A stretch of DNA of 64,000 nucleotides, taken from contig KV748178.1 of the NCBI GenBank assembly GCA_001692895.1, forward strand, positions 2,466,536-2,530,535, given 5' to 3'. Shown piece after piece: positions 55,335 through 64,000 of this stretch (position 1 is its first letter; every line of letters begins with the position of its first letter). A program made the translations under genes and the position numbers. The stretch is from Cenococcum geophilum 1.58. Lineage: Eukaryota; Ascomycota; Dothideomycetes; Gloniales; Gloniaceae. The notes under the pieces are model-generated. The model made no database searches, was not told the origin of the DNA, and saw only the letters and a program-made list of their open reading frames with translations.

Positions 55335-58302
55335 GAAGTCGTAGGAGTGGTGGTAGTGAGAATCGGCACTTCAGGGAAACATATTGATCATGTAACCGTA
55401 TCTTGAGTTGCGCTCAATATTTCGGAGTATTTGTGGATAATTGAGAGAAATCATACTGCTGAATGCATAGGGGATCATAAGTGTTGCTAAAGGCGTTGAA
55501 AATGGTGGAGGGCATGAAGAGGTGGGGAAGGGGGACTTGGACTTAGAGGATATGGCGCTGCCTGTGAAGAGAAATGGACGCCGCAGGAAAAGCTGAAAAA
55601 ATAGAGAGAGAAGTAGACCCCAGAGTTCCCACTGACAGGAACAAAATGCCAAAAAGAGGAAAAGCGGGCACACGTGGAACGTTCTAGGCAGATATTGTGT
55701 ATTCAAAATCCGGTCAGTTAGCTTTCCGAAATGTTAAGTCACTACTAACAGTAGCCAGAGCATGAGGCTGCCGAAAATCCCTTATCAGCAGATCCATTTC
55801 AACCCCCGACAACTGTGCCTCCCTGCAGTCTTAAAAAGCCTAGCCCGAATTATTGTGGCATGCATGAAGAGGTAGGCAGTGATATACAAATGTTTCACAA
55901 TTATTCTATGTCGCAGGATCAGCCCATGAAGGAAATTCTGGTCGTACTGGTTTCCTGAAAATGGCTGGAAGGGGTTCTTTCTCCTAATACCCTTGCAATC
56001 AGTAACCAGTTGTTGTGAGGATACCTCTGGGTGGATACTAGGATGCTTCGTGCCTTGTCGGTATAGGTATTCAGAGCATACGTTCGGGGATACGCGGGAG
56101 GTATAATTTCGGGTAAGCGTTTTAGAGCTACTAGATTCGCTTTCCTGGAAATCTGCGATAGAACTGGATATTTTTAATTCTCACATAGTATGAACTTAAT
56201 ACTCAGAGGAAGAGCAAGAAAATAAGCTTAACGTTACGACAATCGTAATAATCTAGAGCGCTAATAATTATCACACCTTGTTTGTATTCAGTTGTTACCT
56301 CCCTGCCATGCTTCTAACGAAAAAGTTGTGTTATGGAGCATTCATCATATTGTAAAAAACTTGGCTCTAGGCTAGTTAGACCACTGTATTGTCGTACGAT
56401 GTTATTAGGGTTAGTGTTGCAAAACTATTGTCGACTGTTCGCATGTGCAGATAGCACCAACACGAACCTAGCGGCCAGGGAAAGTTTAGAAAGTGGCTTA
56501 AACCAGCTGAGAAGCCTCGATTCCTGAGACCAGAGAATATTCAGAACAGCGAAGCAGCATCTGGGCACGTGAATTAGATGAGGGGGCGGCACAGTCAAGG
56601 CATGCAGTAGCTGCATGAACTTTGCTGCGACCAGATTTGATAGGATGAGGCACGGTTTCGTGTAACACTATGTTTAACTTTCGAAGTTTGGCCTACTAAA
56701 TACCAAGACGGTTTCAAACGGCGAGGGTAGCTCGAGGTTATATTCCCTAAGCAAAGGCATTCCTTGAACTGAATGAAACAGTGAAGCGAATATCTTGGCG
56801 TATAGATAAGAATTAATGAAAGAAAACAATGAATTTGACTGAACAAAAATGCTGTGGTACTTATGAAAGAAAGTTCTGAAGATAGCGAAAGAAAACGAGG
56901 CCCCTCCGCGGGCTTTCCCGAGGCGTCGCGGACCTAGACCAATGCACCGATCTATTTCTTCTTTCCCACTCTGCTGTGCTTCTGGACTCATAAGGCCGGG
57001 GTACCGCTAGATAGCAGTCCCTTTCATCGACCATGGNGTGCCCGATCCATGGAATCTAGAATTGTCGCCAGCAGATCGACAGCTGTCAGGTAGTCGATCC
57101 AGCAATTTGAAGGATGTCCTCGCCAAAGTCAGGTACACGCCGCATGGGGTCCAGACTCTGTTTGTTGGGGCAACCCCCATAGCTAGGACGGGTCGGGCCA
57201 ATTGCAATAAGTTGGGTCCACTAGCATCTACAACTTACCCCATTGACGCAGTCTGCAGGGAAAAGCATCAGTGGGCAGCTCGTCAAGTGCTGAAAGCTAG
57301 GATGCTAGTTCCGCCACAATCGACGCCTCAGTCGCTGTCACCTCTATCGCACTTGACGTGAGGATATGATTTTGCTTTTTCCTGTCTCCAATTAATCAGA
57401 CCCATTGCGGGAAAACTGACATGTCACTTACTGCTAACTACACTAAAACCAATTCTGGCCCTAAAAACGGACGGCGGTAGCATATAATGCATCTGCCCGA
57501 CGTAGCATCATCCCGGATTGCATCGGGATCATGCCGCATAACGTGGCCGAACCATTGCGTGGGCCTTGACGTGGGGCTCGACTTCATTGACAGCTTACCG
57601 TGATCTCTGGAAGTAGGCGGGAACACCCGGCGGCAAAAGTTTAAAGAATAACCTTTTCAGTAGCACCGACTTCGAGGGGTTAGCTGCCTTTGCTTCAAAA
57701 GCTGCCTGCACCAGTCAGCCTCGGAACGGCCTTTGGACGTACTCAGATTTTCATACTAACACTACGCCCCCCCCCCCCCTGGTTGCAGATGGTCGTGGCT
57801 TACGCAGCGAAACGAAACTGATGATTAGTTGAGAGTTGAGCCCGAAATCTCGCATCTCCTGATCTTCGAACTTGCGAAATTTTGAGTAGCGTGTTGCAGC
57901 TCAAAGTTCGATATGGTTGTAGGACGGTCATATCCGTAGTTCCGCAAGCTCACCTTAAACACAATAGAGAAGTTCCGTAGACTTGTCTTGGTTCAGGATG
58001 TGTTTCTCAAGCTGGCCCGCAATTAAAATAGAACGGATGGGGTCTCACCTCGTTGCGCCTGGACAAGATGGATAGATTCGGAAGGGTTGGTAAGGTCATT
58101 GGAGGCCGTGCTTTTAGCGATGCTGCAGATACTGATGGCTGAACATTCCCGACCGGGCTTGTGGCCAAGCTGCAAGATTCGCGGCGGGGGGAGTACCTTT
58201 GTTTCGATCAATCTGGGACGTAGGTCGATCGACAGGCCCCTACTCTGATGGCGTTTCTGCGCATCTTCAAAGCTAGGAGAGTCGAACATATGCTGAAGCT
58301 CT
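55335..58302. other. Gene-poor region
   Basis: No convincing gene on either strand. A short frame at 57038-57361 (plus) overlaps one on the minus strand, and neither is recognised. A run of 13 C (57767-57779) and one ambiguous base (57037) are present. The composition is balanced, unlike the left-hand repeat block, so this looks like ordinary non-coding or decayed gene DNA rather than RIP-damaged repeat. Confidence 0.45.
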
Positions 58303-58976
58303 CTAGCCTAGATTGGGAGATCCGTGTGAGAATTCAACGCTCTTGGCGTGACCGTGCTTGTGTAGTGCAGTAGCTTTCCAGAAGAGTTGAGGCGTTACGC
58401 CAAAAGACGGGGTCCAAACAAGCGGAGAAGTAGGGGCAGGGTCTCCTGCAATGGTATAGAGGTCATGATTGCCGAGCAGAGAAACCTCTGGCAGCCTGGA
58501 AGGGTTGAATGTTACACATCCCCGAAATAACACCTTTAGTCCAATTATGCATTCCTTTGGTCAACTCTCGTTATATCATCGATGCATACAATGGAATTAG
58601 GTGTACAGTCAACTGCTCAGTATTACAGTGTTCATGCACTCCAGGACAAGTGGGTCCTGTTCAAACGTAGTTCGATATTCCGAATAAACCTTCACAATCT
58701 GCTAAAGGTATTCATTTTTCAAGGCTCTGCGATGATGGATGCATTGAAGAGGCGGTCTGCAACAACGGGGATTGGTTCCAAGCTTTCAGCGGACCAGATA
58801 GCGATTGAGTAACCTGAACTGCGACAAGAAGGATGATTCGACGAAGACTTGCATTGTAGTGATGTGGGCAGTGCTATGGTGTGAGGGGTTTGAACTTCTG
58901 AGAGGTCATTTTCGAGGGCTGTAGGCGACTTCTGCACTCCTTCCGTCTGCGGTGTTGGCGTCAAATCACCGTCCAT
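58303..58976 (-). pseudogene. Possible fragment of an unidentified minus-strand gene
   Basis: The minus-strand frame 58533-58303 (no ATG at its start) has a protein-like composition: VTFNPSRLPEVSLLGNHD, then AGDPAPTSPLVWTPSFGV and FWKATALHKHGHAKSVEF. A second frame, 58976-58719, begins ATG and lies just upstream in the right order. I could not find a clean intron joining them and do not recognise the family. It may be a decayed gene, or an intact gene whose introns I misplaced. Confidence 0.35.
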
Positions 58977-59070
58977 AGCCTATGGATGCATGTCCCATCC
59001 GCCCCGGCGGGGGTTGACACCCAATCTTGAGCTACCTTACATCCCTCTTCTACTCCCTAGGACCTCGAGG

Positions 59071-59079
59071 TATAAATAT
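59071..59079 (+). promoter_or_regulatory. TATA-like element upstream of the orphan gene
   Basis: TATAAATAT lies about 115 bp before the chosen start codon at 59186, a plausible core-promoter distance for a fungal gene with a short leader. Confidence 0.45.
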
Positions 59080-59185
59080 TGACACGATTAGTCAATGCTT
59101 CGAAGCAATCGGGACGGCCTGGATATCCTTCATCTACAGCCGATTTAGTCAATCATACACATCTTTGTTCTTAAAACTCGCCATC

Positions 59186-60091
59186 ATGAGAGGCCTCGAA
59201 GGTATGTCAAATCCATACTTGGCTCCAGAGGAGATGCTGAGTAGCAGAAATCCAGGTCCTCATGGAAGTATCGAATCTCTAGGTTCCCTTGACCGGAGCA
59301 CACGCATCGGAGAAATGCATACCTCGACATGCTCACGAGACTTGTCCAACTTCGACGGATGTATCCCTGACCTGGCCAAGATGAGCCTTGAAACCATAGC
59401 CCCAGGATGCACGAATCCACAAAGCAACGCCACGTTGTCCATTTGGTTGTCGAGAAAGCGCGGGGTACAGAGTGCAAAGCCGGCTGGCGAACCCTCACGA
59501 GATTCACATGGTCTGGCTGAATATGACCCGAGTGGCTCCAAGTTCTGGAATGCCATCAATGCCACTAGGACAGTTCAGAATACGGACACTGATGAATCGA
59601 CATGGAGCCGAGCTAGCTGTTGCTCGCCGGAGACGACTACTCCATCATTGCCCAGCGATGAGGATGTCGAAGTCATGGTCAATGACGACCCATTGGTTAC
59701 AGAGGACACTCAGGACACGTGTGGAAGAAATAATTCTCGCCCTAAGTACACCTTGGACGAGAAGATCATGCTTCTTTACTTGCACGTGGTGTTGGAACAC
59801 TCATGGAAAGTTGTCGCGGAGCAGTTTTTTTCGTACAAAGACAGAGAGGGCCAGAAACCCATAGGTTCGGAAGGTACCACTAAGCGTACAATAAGCGGGC
59901 TTCAGAGTGAAGCTTACAGGTTATTCGGCTGTAAAGAGTGGAATCTAATTAAGAGGCGTAAGAGTATCCCCGGGGAAAAGAGAGATGCTATTAATAAGAA
60001 TAGGTTTCGACAAAAGGTGAAATTAATGAAGAAAGAAAGTTTTGTAAAGAGGCTGGAAGAGAAATTCAAGCCACCCGGAGCTCGTTTGTAA
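59186..60091 (+). CDS. Hypothetical basic protein with Myb/SANT-like C-terminal region
   Basis: A 301-aa single-exon frame from an ATG with a good context (CCATCATGAG). Upstream in-frame sequence has no ATG. The N-terminal two thirds (to about aa 190) are Ser/Thr-rich and look disordered. An acidic patch (SDEDVEVMVNDDPLV) follows, then RPKYTLDEKIMLLYLHVVLE and WKVVAEQFF, and after a loop TKRTISGLQSEAYRLFG. This is a helix-turn-helix-like spacing with a tryptophan, reminiscent of Myb/SANT or other DNA-binding folds. The C-terminus is strongly basic (Lys/Arg-rich, about aa 255-301). I do not recognise a family. A nuclear role is a guess from charge and the helical block. Confidence 0.6.
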   Translation: MRGLEGMSNPYLAPEEMLSSRNPGPHGSIESLGSLDRSTRIGEMHTSTCSRDLSNFDGCIPDLAKMSLETIAPGCTNPQSNATLSIWLSRKRGVQSAKPAGEPSRDSHGLAEYDPSGSKFWNAINATRTVQNTDTDESTWSRASCCSPETTTPSLPSDEDVEVMVNDDPLVTEDTQDTCGRNNSRPKYTLDEKIMLLYLHVVLEHSWKVVAEQFFSYKDREGQKPIGSEGTTKRTISGLQSEAYRLFGCKEWNLIKRRKSIPGEKRDAINKNRFRQKVKLMKKESFVKRLEEKFKPPGARL

Positions 60092-60395
60092 ACGGCCTGC
60101 TTCAGTTGCAAGATGGTCTTCGCGTGCACATGTCGGATTAGCGTTTCGAGGATCTTTGTCCAAGGTCATCCGTTGATTATATATCATTTCAGGGGATGTA
60201 ATAACCAGGAGTTAACGTCGAATGTTTTCCCTTGATCATTCCATTTAAGATTACCGAGTAGCTTCATTTTTTAACTCAACGAAGAATGACGGTCTTGCTT
60301 ATCTGCGACCTTTGGCATCGAAGTGAGATTTGCATTGTACGGACACGATGAACGTCTGTTGAAACATGAGAGAGGGATCAAATGTGATCCTTGCC
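60092..60395. other. Convergent intergenic region
   Basis: About 300 bp between the convergent ends of the orphan gene (plus) and IWR1 (minus). It must hold both 3' ends. No clear terminator motif was singled out. Confidence 0.5.
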
Positions 60396-61780
60396 TTAAA
60401 CATGTTGATGGGAATCCGTATTCCGGTTCCAAGGGTATCGAGTTTCCTCGTCATCGCTCCATGCACCGTGGTCGGCATCGTATTCCTCATCAGAAGCACC
60501 CTGGCGGTATTTGTAGGCGTCCAAGTCAAACTCATCGTCAGAGGCAACTTCATCTTCTGGATAGTCCGCCCCGTAGTAATTCTCCGCATTTTCGTCTTCG
60601 TCGTCAGTGTCCCATTCCTTTTCATTATCATCATCTCCATATGTTTCCCAGAAAGGGTCATCTTCATCCGTTATGACAAGAAAGCCAAAGGTACCCTTCG
60701 GTCCAACCCCTCCTTCGAGCGGGTCTTTCATACTAACATCACGCACGTATATGTCGTACACATACTTGCCCTCCTCTTCTTCCTCAAAATCAAGATCCAT
60801 GGCGCCATCATCGCGGGTAGAGGGTTTCTCAGAGTGTCTGTCTTTGTATCTCAATGATGGTGCTTTGGGTTGGTGTTTTGAGTTATAATGTCTTTTTGTT
60901 GCGGTTGCTGCCGTAACGTCTTCATGCTCGATTTCTTGAGCAAACTTTTCTAAATCGCTTACTAGCTTATCTAAAGGCTGCTTTGCGCTCTTGATAAGTT
61001 CCTTCTGCTCTGGCACGGGGGGTGCCCAGTTTTTCGCTCTCCATTCTTTCTCTGCGGCACTCGCACCAGGACGTTTGCGAGGCGATGACAACGGCTTTTG
61101 AGGCACAAGGCTTGATACTCCATGGACCGCATTATTACTAACCGTATTGTATTGCCTGTTTATAGTGCCCAGCGGCTGTGTGGGGCCTTCTAGAGGAGTT
61201 CTTGTCTCAACAAACACCGGAACTGGCTGATCCCGTTTCCGTTTATTGCCCCCACTACCCAGTGTGACTTGTGACGTGGAGGAAGGATGTCGGGAGAGAT
61301 GGTATCGTCTAGGAGTTGAGGAGCCTGATTGAATCTGTAGGCCAGCAGGAGAGGGAGAGAGGAGGTGTGGTGACGAAGGTACTGTGGCGGGTCGTGCCGC
61401 ATCTGGATCTACGCGTGCAAGGGCGGAGCGGCTTCTTTGTACATTGAGAGGTAAGTTCTCTTCTCCGGGCTGAGTAGCTCTGACAAATGGCACCGTTGGA
61501 GTGAGCTGGGCACTAGCAATACACTGTGAAACTTGATGTCGTTCAATCTTCGAGATGGCTAGCGAGACGTCTTCGTCGGGTTGAATGCGTCGGAAGACTA
61601 CTCCATGGTCGGTCAGGCGCCTCTTGCTGCGACTCCTATCCTCGATAACTAAGCGCAGTAAGTAGGAGTATGTTGTTGTGGGAATGGTGTGTGAGGCACA
61701 AGTAACATACCGAGGGAATCAACCGGAACCTGGTCTATTCCCCGCTTCACTCTCAGTGTCTTGACAGGGAGGTGAGACAT
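60396..61780 (-). CDS. iwr1: IWR1, RNA polymerase II nuclear import factor
   Basis: Two exons: 61780-61711 and 61648-60396, joined in frame (62-bp intron, GTATGT...TTAG), 1323 nt, 440 aa. The N-terminus reads LRVKRGIDQVPVDSL then VIEDRSRSKRR, the conserved Iwr1 start with a basic import signal. The Iwr1 domain is C-terminal at about aa 318-425. It shows EEEGKYVYDIYVRD, an acidic WDTDDEDENAENYYG segment, and YPEDEVASDDEFD, the family signature. Iwr1 binds assembled RNA polymerase II in the cytoplasm and carries it into the nucleus, then is exported. The long Ser/Pro-rich region between the two is typical of filamentous fungi. The extreme C-terminus is uncertain, since a small terminal intron could exist. 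Confidence 0.9.
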
Positions 61781-62071
61781 TGCTTAAACCCTGTTTGAGT
61801 CCTCAGAGTAGTCCGGGATGTATTGGAATATGGCCGTGGGTATTCGGGAGGGCTCCGTGGATTATGGTGACGACGGTCTCTTTGCTTTGGCCTTCGCTTT
61901 CGGTAACCATCATTTCATCCAATGACGCTATGGCGATTCACTTCACGAGGCAGGATGGCGATCATGAGCTCTCATTAGTGCATTTGAATTTACAGATAGC
62001 ATTGCTGTTCGTTCGTTGTGCTATCCTAAAAGCAGTGTGCAGTATCCAATATAGTACATCGGTCCACGATG
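61781..62071. promoter_or_regulatory. Promoter region of IWR1 / 3' end of the transporter
   Basis: Under 300 bp separates the IWR1 start from the stop of the upstream, co-directional transporter gene. It must contain the transporter 3' end and the IWR1 promoter. No specific motif is claimed. Confidence 0.5.
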
Positions 62072-63460
62072 CTAAGGCCCTGATCCAGCAGCCAGGAAGC
62101 TCAGCAAACTTCCCGCCGTCAGACCAGCAACAAGACAGAGCGNCATGAAACCTCCAGCTGCCTCTCTCTCTTCTATATCCACCCATTCTACAAAACCCAT
62201 CATACAGCTACTCCCGATGTAGCCGTTTGAAAGTCCAAACAGGAACTGAACCACCACTAAATAAAACGTATCGCTACTAAATCGAGCACCTCGACCGTGG
62301 ATATTACATAGTAGATACATAGGAATGAACACAATCCGAGCAAGGGAAAGTATAAACAGGATCCGCGGTCGGGATGCCAAGGAGAGTGCAGGGATAACAG
62401 GTGCGAGTCTCCCAAGTAGATCTCCGACATTCCAGAAGAGGAACGCCAGCGGTATAAATGACGCCGGCTGGAAGAGGCGTGGAGGTATAGGCCTCACGCT
62501 CTCAATCTGTTGAGTGAAAACTGGGTAGAACATCGTAATGGCGAAGGTAAGGAAGATGGCTCCAGCAAGCCAGAATAGCTTTCTCAAAAGAGTATAAAGA
62601 GGTATTGACTCGCGTTGTGCCTCTATATTTTCATCGTCATCATCGCCACCGTCCATTACTGATTTGTGACGCTGCCGTGATCCATGTCTTGACAAGAGTA
62701 GTGCAAAAGCGAGTAGTGCGATTGTGGAGATGACGGTAGCGGTCAAAAAGTAGGCGAACGCAGATGTGGTAGACTTCTGCGGAACACCGCCGTTGACAGT
62801 CATTTCGGGCACAGAAAGTATGGATACAATCTGCGCAATGCATGGAAGCACTCCAGCAACACCTTGACCAGCCATAATGCCCTGTGTATATTCCTCTCGG
62901 CCGAAACCTGAGACGTATGCGAAGACTCCATTCTGACATAAAGCAGTTGCCAGACTTGTGCCAAATACCACTAATATAAGGAAGGCGAAGTATACACTAG
63001 CGGAAACCCCAAGAAATAGTCTCGTCGACATGGCAAGGAGTGTGAAGATGGCAATATTGATGATAAGAGAGGCCATAATCCGTTTTGGGTACGATGCACG
63101 GGCTTGGAGCTTCGTGAGGACAAACATCGAGCCAAGATTGGTGATAGTGGATACCGACAGCTCTGCGGATTGGAAGTTTCTGAGAATTGGTTCGTTTGAT
63201 TCAAATCGATGTTGAAAGTAAGGTCCGGCAGCTAGAAACATATTCCTACAGAGGAGTCAGCAAGTCGGCATTAGGAGTGGGCGAAGAACCTACCAAGCCC
63301 ATAACATAGAGATGCCAAGAAGAAAGAATACAGCATAATCTATCCAAGAGAACTTCCGGTGCTTCGGATCCTCGATTCTCTCTCCATCAGGGCTCTCAGA
63401 GCCACCTTCTAGCGGCTCGTAGGAAGACCTCCTCTGCAAAAAATCTCTTATCCGTTCCAT
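62072..63460 (-). CDS. Equilibrative nucleoside transporter (ENT family, Fun26-like)
   Basis: Two exons: 63460-63294 and 63245-62072 (48-bp intron, codon split in Trp), 1341 nt, 446 aa. The first membrane segment carries the ENT signature LGISMLWAWN followed by MFLAAGPYFQHRF. Later come FAYVSGFGREEYTQGIMAGQ (substrate-path segment), VFTQQIESV, PLAFLFWNVGDLLGRLAP (the family's PhhNhxDxxGR-like motif) and, near the C-terminus, FLFGLSNGYIGSSCMMGF. About eleven hydrophobic segments fit the family topology with a hydrophilic loop at the middle (DGGDDDDENIEA). In Saccharomyces the sole ENT, Fun26, lies in the vacuole membrane and moves nucleosides. The location here is inferred. The base at 62143 is ambiguous (N), affecting one residue. 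Confidence 0.92.
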
Positions 63461-64000
63461 GTTGAATCAAATCGGTCTGAGGGACAGTGAAGGCAGTTAC
63501 TTCTAGGGATGAGGGTTCTAGTACACGCGTGTTGGAGCACTGCGGAGGGATAAATGTTGTTGTATTTAAGAGTGCTAGATCAGCGGAGGCTTAGCTGGAC
63601 GAAGATGATGCCTAGCACCCAAGCTATCATCTTTGTCCCATCCAGAAAAGCAACCCTGAGGTCTTCGAGTATGCAGGCGATGTTGGAAGTCACACGTCAA
63701 CTTTTCGGAGGTCACCGCCAGCAGACTTATCTCATAAATCAGACCCTCGGTGGACGGTTGTTGACTCAGCATGCTCAGACCAAGAAACCGATTTACCTCA
63801 GCGAGCTCAGACGTGATTTTTTTAGCTAGCGTCGGAATAACCTACGCCGTCTTCCGAATTGCAAAATCACGTCTGAGAGGGTTTGGCGAGTTTTGTTAAA
63901 AACGTAAGCAAAATCCGCAAAACGGATATTGCGGATATCTAATTTATTCATTCACACAACGCGTTATTATTAAACCCCATAGTCACATTTTTTTTAAGAC
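63461..64000. other. Upstream flank of the transporter
   Basis: Contains the transporter promoter. No supported gene. An inverted repeat (TCAGACGTGATTTT near 63808 and AAAATCACGTCTGA near 63866) encloses about 44 bp, and beyond it the sequence turns AT-rich toward the window edge. Confidence 0.5.

Noticed and set aside
57007-57361. Opposed open frames around 57.2 kb
   Set aside because: Neither reads like a known family, both are short, and the minus one crosses the ambiguous base at 57037.
57442-57540. LINE-like WFGHVMRHD motif on the minus strand
   Set aside because: The short match resembles the end of a LINE reverse transcriptase, but no other RT motif lies upstream, so chance is more likely.

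Overview
The window comes from a filamentous ascomycete. The supporting evidence is short GT-AG introns (about 48-75 bp, one of 254 bp), fungal-type HET and patatin/GTPase genes, and repeats whose damage is almost only C-to-T or G-to-A, producing TAA/TAG stops where family members have Gln or Trp. That damage is the signature of repeat-induced point mutation (RIP). A Dothideomycete is plausible but is inference only.

Layout. Positions 1 to about 29.5 kb form an AT-rich, gene-free block of RIP-degraded transposons nested like Russian dolls: Gypsy A (2342 to about 26300) contains Gypsy B (4576-24677), which contains Gypsy C on the minus strand (4918-19149). Gypsy C in turn contains a Copia element inside its reverse transcriptase (8855-14894) and a MITE inside one LTR (5224-5437). 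Each insertion except that of Gypsy A is proven by matching target-site duplications or an empty-site comparison. The end of another chromovirus lies at 1-1400. About 26.3-29.5 kb holds unassigned degraded DNA with small hairpins.

30064-37048 is a large minus-strand patatin-like phospholipase gene with a zinc-finger, P-loop GTPase, RING-like and patatin architecture. A 3.1-kb hAT transposon (31053-34193) interrupts it with an 8-bp target duplication, and it carries two in-frame stops outside the transposon, so it is a pseudogene. The hAT element carries a further repeat cluster near its right end.

38.7-52.3 kb is an ordinary core-gene block: a four-RRM RNA-binding protein (minus), the ALG8 ER glucosyltransferase, an ITC1-type ISWI chromatin-remodelling subunit and the SAGA deubiquitinase-module subunit SGF73 (all plus). 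A perfect 16-bp minisatellite follows SGF73. About 53.4-55.3 kb is a broken HET-domain (heterokaryon incompatibility) gene. After a gene-poor stretch come an orphan basic protein (59186-60091, plus), IWR1 (RNA polymerase II import, minus) and an equilibrative nucleoside transporter (minus).

The core genes are intact. Both genes of families linked to fungal self/non-self recognition (the patatin/GTPase gene and the HET gene) are dead, at opposite edges of the core block. All repeat-family and domain calls are from reading conceptual translations by eye. No database search or dinucleotide count was run.
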